Assembly (NCBI GenBank): GCA_964497925.1
Contig: CAZCFE010000008.1
Location: 1 to 53,849 of the forward strand
DNA length: 53,849 bases
Reading direction: 5' to 3'
Source: CAIYWZ01 sp964497925
GTDB taxonomy: Bacteria; Pseudomonadota; Alphaproteobacteria; CAIYWZ01
Part shown: positions 1 to 8,082 of the stretch, in pieces
Numbering within the stretch: position 1 is the stretch's first letter
Layout of the letters: each line of letters opens with the position of its first letter
Program-made: the position numbers and the translations under genes
Notes under the pieces: model-generated
What the model was told of the DNA's origin: nothing
Database searches by the model: none
The model's input: only the letters and a program-made list of their open reading frames with translations

Positions 1-55
1 TTCCTTTTCATCGCCACCTGATAGGGGAGGAGGCGTGCAGAGTTCATATGTAAGC
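1..55. repeat. 55-bp copy of 296-350, out of phase
   Basis: The first 55 bases are identical to 296-350 and then diverge at once. At 296-350 the segment is coding, part of the Ser/Gly repeats of the adjacent protein. In the terminal copy the matching reading frame hits a stop at 71-73, while the frame that continues into the downstream gene starts right after a stop at 51-53. A real in-gene repeat would be in phase. The likeliest explanation is a collapsed repeat or assembly overlap at a contig edge. Confidence 0.8.
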
Positions 56-56
56 G

Positions 57-1496
57 CGGGCATCTCTTATTGAGGATTCTGGCACAAGACAAGGTGTTTT
101 AGACGATATTCAAGGTAGCTTTAATAAAGATGATAAGGTTTATCAAAGTAGAGAGTTTCCTGATGATAAAGGGGGGTTAGGTTTTGATGAGGATGAAGAA
201 GAAGAAGAGGGGTTTAGTCAAGGCTCTAGTTGGGGATCGTCTATGTCGTCTTTGCCTGACAATACGGGCTGGAATAGTTCATCAAGTCAAGGTAATTCCT
301 TTTCATCGCCACCTGATAGGGGAGGAGGCGTGCAGAGTTCATATGTAAGCTCTAGCCAAGGTTCTGGTTGGGGACCGCCTATATCTTCTTCTCCTCGAGG
401 AGGAGGGGTTATGATGCCGGGTTCATCTTCATCTGGCTGGAGTGCCTCATCAAGTCAAGGTAATTCCTTTTCACCTCCACCTGATAGGGGGAGTATGCAG
501 AGTTCATATGTAAATTCTAGCCAAGGCTCTAGTTGGGGGACAAGTCCATCTATATCTTCAGATTCAGGATATGGTCAAGATATGTCTTTTGGCGGAAGTT
601 ACAATTCAGCTGGCGGTATGTCTTCAAATCCTATGTCTGAGTGGGCTAATGAAAGGCCTGAGGTGTATGGTGGTGGTTATGATTCATCTGTAGAAATGCC
701 TTCGAATTCAGGCTATGAGCAAAATATGTCTTTTGGTGGTAGTTACAACTCAGCTGGAGGCATGTCTTCGGACTCTGTGTCTGAATGGGGAAATGAAAGG
801 CCTGTGAATGAGGCGTATGGTGGTGGTTATGATTCATCTATAGAAATGCCTTTGGATTCAGGCTATGGGCAAAGTATGCCTTCTGGGGGAACTTATGATT
901 CTTTTTCTGATGGGCAGCAGTATTCGAGTGATTTGAATGGTACAAATCAAGGTATGCCTTATGATTCTGGGCTACTTATGAATGGAAATTTAGATGGGGA
1001 TGTTTTGAACGCAGAGCAAGAGTATAATATGCAGCAGCAAGCTTTGCAAAAACCAACGTTTTCTACTTATCAAGCACCTTATCAATCCCCTCCACAGCAA
1101 ATCACGACAGCTCCTCTTGTGACATCGCCTGTGCAAGGCGCCCCTCTTGTGACTGGAGCAAGTAATCAGTTTACAAAAATGGTGGCCGATCCTGCAAATG
1201 CGGCAGGAAACGTGCAAGTGGCTCTTCGTGACAATAATCCTCAAACGCATCTGGCCTTTGCGCAAAGTTTTGTGGATAAAAATTATGCAGCAACAACAAA
1301 GGCTCCTTTAGAAAAATCAGGCATTACATTAATTGGCGATGGAAAGTTTTTATATGCAAAAGTGGGAGTTGCTCAAACAAAACTCAATATAACCCCAGAG
1401 GGTATGCAAATGTTGCGAGCAACAATGGATTATGCAGCTGAATATAACCGTGCCCAAACTGTTAAAACAATTATTAATGCAGGTATTTTTCAGTAA
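57..1496 (+). CDS. Ser/Gly-rich repeat protein, 5' partial
   Basis: I do not recognise a family. The first ATG is at 243 (417 residues to the stop), but the frame is open and protein-like back to the repeat junction at 55/56. It encodes an acidic stretch (about DEDEEEEE) followed by SQGSSWG, which recurs downstream, so the true N-terminus is lost beyond the window. Counting from the 243 ATG, two A-type units (about residues 9-44 and 65-99, with SSQGNSF, PPDRG, QSSYV, SSQGS) precede B-type units (107-154, 155-204, partial 205-220, with SGYxQ, FGGSYNSAGGMSS, YGGGYDSS). A Gln/Pro linker follows, then a non-repetitive C-terminal domain of about 110 residues (320-417) that looks folded. The composition suits an extracellular or adhesive protein, but no signal peptide is visible because the start is missing. 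The DUF192 gene begins 3 bases after its stop codon. Confidence 0.75.
   Translation, partial: RASLIEDSGTRQGVLDDIQGSFNKDDKVYQSREFPDDKGGLGFDEDEEEEEGFSQGSSWGSSMSSLPDNTGWNSSSSQGNSFSSPPDRGGGVQSSYVSSSQGSGWGPPISSSPRGGGVMMPGSSSSGWSASSSQGNSFSPPPDRGSMQSSYVNSSQGSSWGTSPSISSDSGYGQDMSFGGSYNSAGGMSSNPMSEWANERPEVYGGGYDSSVEMPSNSGYEQNMSFGGSYNSAGGMSSDSVSEWGNERPVNEAYGGGYDSSIEMPLDSGYGQSMPSGGTYDSFSDGQQYSSDLNGTNQGMPYDSGLLMNGNLDGDVLNAEQEYNMQQQALQKPTFSTYQAPYQSPPQQITTAPLVTSPVQGAPLVTGASNQFTKMVADPANAAGNVQVALRDNNPQTHLAFAQSFVDKNYAATTKAPLEKSGITLIGDGKFLYAKVGVAQTKLNITPEGMQMLRATMDYAAEYNRAQTVKTIINAGIFQ
267..902 (+). repeat. In-frame tandem coding repeats (A1-A2, B1-B2-B3)
   Basis: Two repeat families lie inside the Ser/Gly protein: A units at about 267-374 and 435-539, B units at about 561-704 and 705-854, with a partial third B unit at about 855-902. 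Units are close at both DNA and protein level and stay in phase. This is the usual pattern for a gene that changes length by recombination or slippage. Confidence 0.75.
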
Positions 1497-1498
1497 AT

Positions 1499-1873
1499 AT
1501 GATAATCCCATTGTTGATCATCGTTTCTATAGGGACGTCAAAGTTTGATCTTGAAATTGCAAAAACATCACATCAGAAAAATCAAGGTCTTATGAACAGG
1601 TCAGAGCTTCCAAATGACCAAGGGATGATTTTTGAGATTGCAAGTGAATCCCCCGTTTGCATGTGGATGAAGAACACCCTTATTCCGCTTGATATGATTT
1701 TTTTAAATAATCAAGGGGTTGTTGTGGGAATTGTGGAAAATGCTCAGCCACAAACTCTTGATCCCAGATGTTATCAAGGAAAAGAGCAAATAAAATATGT
1801 GATCGAGATCCTTGGCGGGATGTCTCAAAAAGTTGGTTTAAAAATCTTGGACAGGCTCGATATTCCATCTTGA
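1499..1873 (+). CDS. DUF192 family protein
   Basis: This 124-residue protein matches the DUF192 (COG1430) pattern along most of its length: an N-terminal ELA-like strand (FDLEIAKT), the GLMNR motif, GMIF, the signature WMKNTLIPLDMIF near the centre, and a C-terminal GLKILDRL-like strand. The family is small, beta-rich, often exported, and has no firmly established biochemical role. The N-terminus (MIIPLLIIVSIGTS) is hydrophobic and short and could be a remnant export signal. The ATG lies 3 bases after the previous stop with no clear Shine-Dalgarno, so translational coupling is likely. Family assignment is confident; function is unknown. Confidence 0.85.
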   Translation: MIIPLLIIVSIGTSKFDLEIAKTSHQKNQGLMNRSELPNDQGMIFEIASESPVCMWMKNTLIPLDMIFLNNQGVVVGIVENAQPQTLDPRCYQGKEQIKYVIEILGGMSQKVGLKILDRLDIPS

Positions 1874-1927
1874 ATGTTACACAGGGTATTAAAGTTTATG
1901 ATTTAACTAAAAAAAATCTCTTTATTC

Positions 1928-1956
1928 TTGACATAAAGGGCAAAAACGTGTAATTA
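1928..1956 (+). promoter_or_regulatory. sigma70-type promoter of rpmF-plsX-fabH
   Basis: A perfect -35 box TTGACA (1928-1933) is followed after 17 bases by TAATTA (1951-1956) as a plausible -10. Transcription would start near 1963, leaving a leader of about 40 bases with an AAGGA ribosome site before rpmF. Confidence 0.55.
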
Positions 1957-2001
1957 AAGCTATGTAAAATAATTACGAGTTAAATATAAGGATAATTTAA
2001 A

Positions 2002-2205
2002 ATGGCCGTTCCAAAGAAAAAAACGTCTGTCTCTCGCAAAGGTATGCGTCGCTCACATGATGCAATTAAAGGGACAAATCCAACAGAGTGCCCAAACTGT
2101 GGCGCACCAAAACTTTCTCACCATGTATGCGGAGCTTGCGGTTTTTATCGTGGCCGTCAGGTTTTTTCAAAGCCTGTGTCAGAAACTGCTCAACAAACAG
2201 CGTAA
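2002..2205 (+). CDS. rpmF: 50S ribosomal protein L32
   Basis: L32 is a small zinc-ribbon protein of the large ribosomal subunit. The 67-residue product has the expected MAVPKKKTS start, a basic N-terminal half, and the zinc-ribbon pair CPNC (residues 31-34) and CGAC (43-46). This is the four-cysteine form rather than the cysteine-less paralogue. The order rpmF-plsX-fabH is the classic bacterial arrangement linking ribosome supply with lipid synthesis. The ATG at 2002 has an AAGGAT ribosome site about ten bases upstream. Confidence 0.97.
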   Translation: MAVPKKKTSVSRKGMRRSHDAIKGTNPTECPNCGAPKLSHHVCGACGFYRGRQVFSKPVSETAQQTA

Positions 2206-2220
2206 ACAAAGTCGCTTAAC

Positions 2221-3240
2221 ATGTTAAGATTGGCTCTGGATGCAATGGGAGGGGACCTTGGTCCAACAAGTGTTGTTGAAGGGGCTTGTCTATTTTTAAA
2301 AGAAGACTCTTCTGTTTGTTTTAATATTTTTGGGGATGAAGCGCAAATTAAGCCTTTAATTCCTGGGAATCTCTCACATAAATTTCAAATTATTCATACT
2401 CCAGATATAGTTACGCCTGATATGAAGCCTTCTATGGTTTTAAGGCGTGGGCGTTCTTCCAGTATGGCTTTGAGTATTGCATCTGTTGTGAGTAAAGAAA
2501 CATCAGGTGTTGTCTCTGGCGGAAATACAGGCGCGTTTATGGTTCTTTGTCTTTATTTAATGGGGAACTTGCCAGGCGTGTTTCGTCCTGCTATTGCTGC
2601 GTTTTTCCCGACTAAAGATGGTCATTTTAGCACGATGCTTGATCTTGGTGCAAATTCAGAAAATGATGAAATCCATTTGATCCAATTTGCGATTATGGGT
2701 GAAATTTTAGCAAAAACAGCGCTTCATATTGAAAATCCACGTATTGGATTGCTTAATATTGGATCAGAAGAGCTTAAAGGAAATCCGACCATTCAAAAAG
2801 CTTATAATTTGATGAAGTCAATCCCTGCGTTTGAAAATTTCTATGGATTTGTCGAAGGCAATCAGATTATGTCAGGTGATGTGGATGTGACTGTGACAGA
2901 TGGCTTTACAGGGAATATTGCGCTTAAGGCTTTGGAGGGCGCTGTTCATATGGTTGCGCACGAATTACGTGTTGCCTTTAAAACATCCTTTTTTAGCAAA
3001 ATTTCTGCATTATTGTCAAAGCCAAGTTTCAAGCGTTTAAAGTCCAGAATTGATCCTGGAAACTATAATGGGGCTATATTCTTAGGAATTAAAGGAATTG
3101 CTGTTAAAAGTCATGGAGGAGCCACGGCTCATGGATTTGCAAGTGCGATCAGAACTACAAAAACAATGGCTGGTATGAATTTACTTGAAAAGCTTGAAGA
3201 GCGACTTCAAGATCTCCCCCCAGAACTATTGAAAAAGTAA
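2221..3240 (+). CDS. plsX: Phosphate acyltransferase PlsX
   Basis: PlsX converts acyl-ACP to acyl-phosphate, which PlsY uses to start phospholipid synthesis; it acts at the cytoplasmic face of the membrane. The 339-residue product is of normal family length and opens with the hallmark LALDAMGGDLGP. It contains SGGNTGAFM, DLGANSEN (about 140), GLLNIGSEELKGNP and VTVTDGFTGNIALK, and ends with the conserved GIAVKSHGGATAHGFASAI. It begins 15 bases after rpmF and ends one base before fabH, so the three genes are very probably one transcript. Confidence 0.97.
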   Translation: MLRLALDAMGGDLGPTSVVEGACLFLKEDSSVCFNIFGDEAQIKPLIPGNLSHKFQIIHTPDIVTPDMKPSMVLRRGRSSSMALSIASVVSKETSGVVSGGNTGAFMVLCLYLMGNLPGVFRPAIAAFFPTKDGHFSTMLDLGANSENDEIHLIQFAIMGEILAKTALHIENPRIGLLNIGSEELKGNPTIQKAYNLMKSIPAFENFYGFVEGNQIMSGDVDVTVTDGFTGNIALKALEGAVHMVAHELRVAFKTSFFSKISALLSKPSFKRLKSRIDPGNYNGAIFLGIKGIAVKSHGGATAHGFASAIRTTKTMAGMNLLEKLEERLQDLPPELLKK

Positions 3241-3241
3241 A

Positions 3242-4165
3242 ATGGGCATAAAAATCCAAGGGACAGGTTCGTATCTACCTTCTCATGTGGTAACAAATCA
3301 TGATTTGTCTGAGTTAATGCCAACCAATCACGAATGGATTATCGAGCGAACAGGAATTGCCTCGCGTCACTTTGCAAAAGATCAAAAAAACTATGAGCTT
3401 GGCGCTATAGCCGCAAAAAAAGCTCTTTTAAATGCGAGGTTGGATCCTTTAGACATTGATGCCATTTTAGTGGCAACGACAACTTCTGATCAGATTTTCC
3501 CATCTACGGCTGTTCATATTCAGCGCGAACTTGGTGCAAGTAATGCATTTGCTTTTGATATACAGGCCGTTTGCGCCGGGTTTGTGTATGGGCTTAGTAT
3601 TGCAAGGAGTTTTCTTTTAAGTGGCCAGGCAAGGCGAATTTTGCTCATTGGAAGCGAAAAATTTTCACCTCTTCTGGATTTTGATGATAGAACAACAGCC
3701 ATTTTATTTGGAGATGGGGCAGGGGCGGTTATTCTTGAAAATACATCAGATTCAAATGATGATGGCGCTTGCTATCTTAAATCAAACGGTGATTTATCTC
3801 ATATTCTTTATTGCTCAGGCCATATTCATATGGAAGGGAAAGAGGTGTTTAAAAACGCGGTTAAACTTATGTGTGATGCAGCGCTCATTCTTTTAAGCGA
3901 ACAAGGTTTGACCCTTGATGATGTGGACGTGATCATTCCTCATCAAGCAAATCTTCGCATTATTCAAAGCATTGCTCAACGATTAAAAGTTGAAGAGGAT
4001 AAATTTGTTATCACTCTTGAAAATCATGCGAACACGTCTGCAGCATCTATACCACTTGCTCTTCATCAAGCTATCTGCACACATAAAGTTAAGCGTGGAG
4101 ATAAAATCCTTTTTGTAGGTCTTGGGGCAGGTCTTGCTTGGGGCGCGTTTCTTATGACTTACTAA
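3242..4165 (+). CDS. fabH: 3-oxoacyl-ACP synthase III (KASIII)
   Basis: FabH condenses acetyl-CoA with malonyl-ACP to start type II fatty acid synthesis. The 307-residue protein carries the whole KASIII pattern: GTGSYLP at the N-terminus, IIERTGI, the nucleophilic cysteine in QAVCAGFVYGL, the catalytic histidine in PHQANLRII, the asparagine in HANTSAAS, and the closing GLGAGLAWG. It is slightly shorter than many homologues. The loss appears to lie between the GDGAGAVIL segment and the GKEVFKNAV helix, away from the active-site triad. It follows plsX with a one-base gap and is convergent with mltA, six bases apart. Confidence 0.96.
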   Translation: MGIKIQGTGSYLPSHVVTNHDLSELMPTNHEWIIERTGIASRHFAKDQKNYELGAIAAKKALLNARLDPLDIDAILVATTTSDQIFPSTAVHIQRELGASNAFAFDIQAVCAGFVYGLSIARSFLLSGQARRILLIGSEKFSPLLDFDDRTTAILFGDGAGAVILENTSDSNDDGACYLKSNGDLSHILYCSGHIHMEGKEVFKNAVKLMCDAALILLSEQGLTLDDVDVIIPHQANLRIIQSIAQRLKVEEDKFVITLENHANTSAASIPLALHQAICTHKVKRGDKILFVGLGAGLAWGAFLMTY

Positions 4166-4171
4166 TTCTTT

Positions 4172-5218
4172 CTAGAATCGTTTTTTTGGCAGTAAAAGGT
4201 AGTAAGTGCCTTTGCTTTTCATGTTCCCTGCCAGAGCTTCAGCAGCGCTTCCAAATCCCCAAAAATAATCCCCTCGGATCACGCCTTTAATGGCACCTCC
4301 TTTATCTTGTGCGACAACCATTTTTTGAATTTTAGATGTTGTGTGGGGGTGTGTGATATCTAGCCATAAAGGAGCGCCCATGGGGATGTAAGCTGGATCT
4401 ACAGCAATGCTCCTTTGAGGAGTAAGTGGTGTTCCTTGAGCTCCTATGGGGCCAAGAGACGTATCCGTGTCAAGTTTCTTAAAGAAAACATAAGATTCAT
4501 TTTGATTCATGATATTTTTGGCTTCTTTTGGGTGTGTTTTAAGCCAAGCTTTAAGGCTGTGCATATTCATTTTTTCTTTTGGAATGATATTTTTTTCAAT
4601 CAAGATTTTTCCAATAGCTGTGTAAGGGTATCCATTTTGGCCATTATAACCAACACGTAGCATTTTTCCATTATCAAGCTGCACGCGTCCAGATCCTTGA
4701 ATTTCCAGAAAAAAAGCATCAACAGGATCATCAACCCAAACAATTTCAAGGTTTTTATTCTTAAATGCACCAGCGTTAATTTCTTTTCTTGGTATTTTAA
4801 AATTTCTTGAAGGCAGTTTGTATAAAGGGGTTTGATATTTTCCATGTTTTCTCAAAGATCCATGAAGCAGAGGTTCATAGTATCCGGTAAAAACTCCTTC
4901 TTCTTGAGAACCATCTTTTATTTTATAGGCGGTTGCGTGTTCTTGTAGGATCAATTTTATTTGGGAAGAAGAATTTGCTTTTTCAAGTGCGCCACATAAG
5001 TGATCCCAGTCTTTTTTTTCAATATTGATTGATTCTCTGTCATGTCCTATGGTTGTTTGTTTTTTTTGCATTTTACAAGAAGATTTAAGTGCAGGTAAAG
5101 CTTCATGAAGAGCGTCATTATGAAATCCTGGAAGATTTTGAATATCGGTTTCTTCCCACACAATGGAAGAAGAACAAGAGTTAAGCAACAGAATGAAAAA
5201 AAGATAGTACAGAATCAT
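4172..5218 (-). CDS. mltA: Membrane-bound lytic murein transglycosylase A
   Basis: MltA cleaves peptidoglycan glycan strands to 1,6-anhydromuropeptides at the outer membrane. The 348-residue protein starts with a lipoprotein signal (lipobox LNSC, Cys15). The MltA barrel domain is marked by FTGYYEPLLHGS (110-121) and IQGSGRVQLDNG (173-184), with the 3D-type segment at VVAQDKGGAIKG (301-312). Asp305 there corresponds to the catalytic Asp308 of the E. coli enzyme. DYFWGFG follows as expected. It is transcribed alone, convergent with fabH and divergent from the PHA synthase gene. With Slt, the M23 peptidase and the D,D-carboxypeptidase it gives this window four murein-remodelling enzymes. Confidence 0.93.
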   Translation of the reverse strand: MILYYLFFILLLNSCSSSIVWEETDIQNLPGFHNDALHEALPALKSSCKMQKKQTTIGHDRESINIEKKDWDHLCGALEKANSSSQIKLILQEHATAYKIKDGSQEEGVFTGYYEPLLHGSLRKHGKYQTPLYKLPSRNFKIPRKEINAGAFKNKNLEIVWVDDPVDAFFLEIQGSGRVQLDNGKMLRVGYNGQNGYPYTAIGKILIEKNIIPKEKMNMHSLKAWLKTHPKEAKNIMNQNESYVFFKKLDTDTSLGPIGAQGTPLTPQRSIAVDPAYIPMGAPLWLDITHPHTTSKIQKMVVAQDKGGAIKGVIRGDYFWGFGSAAEALAGNMKSKGTYYLLLPKKRF

Positions 5219-5367
5219 AATAAAGGAAATCTCTCATAGTTTTAAACCCATATTAGACTATCAAGGGGGGGACTTCAAGACAATATTAATAGTTGTGTTT
5301 CTGATTAACCTTTTATTTAGTATTTTCCTTATATGGTTATCTTTAAAATGAAAGGAATGTGGCTTAG

Positions 5368-6921
5368 ATGTTATTTCAAGATGATTTTTTTAAAAATCAA
5401 TACATGAAAGATGCAGGGTCAAGTGTGTTTGATTTTTTCAAGTATTTAATAGATCATCCACAACAAATTGAAAAACTTCAAAAAGAATTCTTTAAAAATC
5501 AAGATGTTATTTTAAAAGGATTAATGGGAGACGATGTTTCGTTGCCGTTTAAAAAAGATAAGATTTTTGAAGGAAATTCCTGGCAAGAAAGCCCTTTTCA
5601 TAAATATATTTATCAATCATATCTGAATTTAAAGACTCAAATTTCTAGTGTGTGCGATCAAGATCAAAATGAGGTGTCTTTAAAAACAAAGTTTTATTTA
5701 AATCAAATACTAGAGGCGCTTTCCCCTGCAAATTTTGTGTGGACGAATCCTGAAATTATGGAAAAGACCCTTGCCACACAGGGTGAAAATTTGACCCAAG
5801 GCTTTTTGAAAATGGATCAAGATTATCAAGAGATGTTTGGGCTTAAAACTGTTCGTGACGGATTTTTTGAAGTGGGCAAAAATCTTGCAATTACTCCTGG
5901 TGACGTGGTGTTTAAAAATGATTTGATAGAGCTTATTCACTATAAGTCACAAACTCAAAAAGTCTATGAAATTCCAATTTTAATTGTGCCGCCTTGGATT
6001 AATAAGTATTATATTTTTGATTTAAGTCCTGAGAATTCATTTGTTAATTGGTTGGTATCAAAAGGATACGATGTATATATTATTTCGTGGTTAAATCCTG
6101 GGATAGGACACCAAGATGTTTCTTTTCATGATTATATGATTCAAGGAATTGCAGCAGCACAAGATGCCATCTCAGCTCAAAAAATCAATTTTATAGGATA
6201 TTGTTTAGGCGGAGTTTTGCTTGCTTGTTATTTATCCTATATGAAAAATCATCCTTCAATTGGGACGGCAACGTTTCTTGCAACACCCCTTGATTTTACA
6301 AAATCTGGTGATTTATCCCTTTTTATTGGGCAAGATCAGATGAGGTTGATGGAAGAGTCTTTAAATGTTTCTAATGTCTTGGATGGCAGAATTTTATCAA
6401 GTTGTTTTAACTTGCTGCGCGCAAAAGAAATGATTTGGGATAGAGTCGTGAACAATTATTTGCTTGATAAACCTTTTCCAGCTTTAGATTTCTTATTTTG
6501 GAATCAAGATGTGACAAATTTACCAGCACAAATGTATTTATATTATGTTCGCAAATTTTATCTTGAAAATTCATTCTTTGATAAAGAGAGCCCTTTTTAC
6601 TTAAGAAACATTAAATGTGAAACTTTTTGGTTTTGTGCAAAAGAAGATCATATTGCGCCTTTGCAGTCAACATTGTCGGGGTTAAGGCTTTTAAAATCTG
6701 AGTTTGAGGTTGTAGTTGGAGAATCAGGCCATGTTGCAGGAATTTTCAACCCAGAAGGCTCTTCAAAATATGGATTTACATCTCAAAACGGCCAGCAAAA
6801 AGGCTCATGGTGGGGATACTTTGATAAATGGCTTTCTCAAAGATCAGGGGCTAAAATTATGCCACAAGTTCAAGAATCCTTATATCCAGCCCCAGGAGAA
6901 TATATTTTGAAAAAGTGGTAA
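5368..6921 (+). CDS. phaC: Poly(3-hydroxyalkanoate) synthase (class I-like)
   Basis: PhaC polymerises (R)-3-hydroxyacyl-CoA into polyhydroxyalkanoate storage granules. The 517-residue protein has the PhaC N-terminal region and an alpha/beta-hydrolase core. The lipase-like box is GYCLGG with Cys279 as nucleophile; Asp427 (KEDH) and His455 (SGHVAG) complete the triad, with the same 28-residue Asp-His spacing as in Ralstonia PhaC. PPWINKYYIFDLSP and the C-terminal PGEYILKKW are also typical. It is shorter than the usual 560-600 residues, mostly at the N-terminus. No phaA, phaB, phasin or depolymerase gene lies nearby, so substrate supply must be encoded elsewhere. The start is supported by AAAGGA thirteen bases upstream. 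Confidence 0.93.
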   Translation: MLFQDDFFKNQYMKDAGSSVFDFFKYLIDHPQQIEKLQKEFFKNQDVILKGLMGDDVSLPFKKDKIFEGNSWQESPFHKYIYQSYLNLKTQISSVCDQDQNEVSLKTKFYLNQILEALSPANFVWTNPEIMEKTLATQGENLTQGFLKMDQDYQEMFGLKTVRDGFFEVGKNLAITPGDVVFKNDLIELIHYKSQTQKVYEIPILIVPPWINKYYIFDLSPENSFVNWLVSKGYDVYIISWLNPGIGHQDVSFHDYMIQGIAAAQDAISAQKINFIGYCLGGVLLACYLSYMKNHPSIGTATFLATPLDFTKSGDLSLFIGQDQMRLMEESLNVSNVLDGRILSSCFNLLRAKEMIWDRVVNNYLLDKPFPALDFLFWNQDVTNLPAQMYLYYVRKFYLENSFFDKESPFYLRNIKCETFWFCAKEDHIAPLQSTLSGLRLLKSEFEVVVGESGHVAGIFNPEGSSKYGFTSQNGQQKGSWWGYFDKWLSQRSGAKIMPQVQESLYPAPGEYILKKW

Positions 6922-6989
6922 GGGTTTACCATTTATTAATCTTTGTTTGACACAATTTGAGATGAAATTTTAACAATGGAGGATAAATA

Positions 6990-8036
6990 ATGAAACGCTT
7001 AAATATGATTATGATGTTGGTGGTGGCTGTTGTAATAGATCAAAGTCTTAATGCGTCTGGAAAAAGAAAAGCGAATCAAATGACATGCCCTCTAGAATCT
7101 TCAGTTTCAGATAGAAGTGCATTTCCAAGCGTCTCCAGTTCTATTTTATCATGTTTAGATGGAAATGATGTATCACTACTTCGTGCTAAAGCGGACGTTT
7201 TAGTTCAAAGACATGTAGGAACATCAAGTTTTAGTACAAACTATAATGATAGGAGAATTAGGGGGGCCTTGAATGCCTGTAAGATGAGGTCAAAGAGTCT
7301 TAAAGATAAAGCTGAAAGAATGACTGATGCTGTTGAAAAAGAAAATAATTATAGGGGGTCTATACGGCTTATGGCAAAGGCTTTGGAAATTCAAGATAAA
7401 CATGGGAGTGATCGTTCTGGTCGCATAGATTTTTCACAAGCGGATGCTGTGTGTTTTTCAAATGTTGCAGACCCTCAAAAAAGGTTGGGTGTTTTCGATA
7501 TGTCTGAAAATAAAGACTTCCCGGAAGCTGGAACAGCTGATAGTGACTGGTTTTCTCTTCCTGTAGAGTATGGAAAAAAACGTCAGAAAGTGATTCAGGG
7601 AAGCTCTCAAGATAATTCAGTAGGAAGAGAAAAAGGTGATGATGAGATTGCGCGAAATATTTTATGTACATTAGATGATGCTAATAAAGATAAATGTCTC
7701 AAGGTAAGTGAAAAGTGTGAAACAGATTCAAAATTTAAATCTGATTATTCGATTTTATGCGCAAATTGGACAAGTTGTGCTAAAAAAATAGCTTCTTCAA
7801 TATCTGGGAATATTCGAAATTGTAGTAATAACAGAATTAATGGTAGTGCTCAAAAAGGAATTGAAAGGCTTAATGCTTTAACCACACTAAATGGAGATGC
7901 TATCACAATTTCTGTATCTGGTGAGATTGCAAAACAAGGTAAGAGTAGTAAAGAAAGAATTACACTTAATGAAGTTCAGATTGAAAAATTTAAAAGTCAT
8001 TGCGCCGATAAAACTTGTTTATCTTCGGATAGATAG
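6990..8036 (+). CDS. Exported Cys-rich hypothetical protein
   Basis: No family is recognised. The 348-residue product begins with a basic-hydrophobic signal peptide (MKRLNMIMMLVVAVV, cleavage probably near residue 23) and the rest is hydrophilic. A cysteine-rich stretch occupies roughly residues 225-275, and further cysteines lie near the C-terminus (CADKTC), suggesting disulphides in the periplasm or outside the cell. The ribosome site GGAGG at 6978-6982 is strong and fixes the ATG. It stands alone after phaC and ends at a strong bidirectional terminator. It may resemble the other Cys-containing exported protein at 13880-14482 in type, but I could not align them. Confidence 0.8.
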   Translation: MKRLNMIMMLVVAVVIDQSLNASGKRKANQMTCPLESSVSDRSAFPSVSSSILSCLDGNDVSLLRAKADVLVQRHVGTSSFSTNYNDRRIRGALNACKMRSKSLKDKAERMTDAVEKENNYRGSIRLMAKALEIQDKHGSDRSGRIDFSQADAVCFSNVADPQKRLGVFDMSENKDFPEAGTADSDWFSLPVEYGKKRQKVIQGSSQDNSVGREKGDDEIARNILCTLDDANKDKCLKVSEKCETDSKFKSDYSILCANWTSCAKKIASSISGNIRNCSNNRINGSAQKGIERLNALTTLNGDAITISVSGEIAKQGKSSKERITLNEVQIEKFKSHCADKTCLSSDR

Positions 8037-8047
8037 CTAATTTTCTT

Positions 8048-8080
8048 AAAAACCCTTGAAATAAATACTCAAGGGTTTTT
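8048..8080. terminator. Bidirectional rho-independent terminator
   Basis: A perfect 12-bp stem (AAAAACCCTTGA pairing with TCAAGGGTTTTT) with a 9-base loop lies between two convergent genes. It has A-runs and T-runs on both flanks, so it can stop transcription from either side. Confidence 0.9.
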
Positions 8081-8082
8081 TA

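Noticed and set aside
6947..6976. Promoter of the 6990 gene (TTGACA, TAACAA)
   Set aside because: The predicted start would fall inside the GGAGG ribosome site, so this is probably not the functional promoter.
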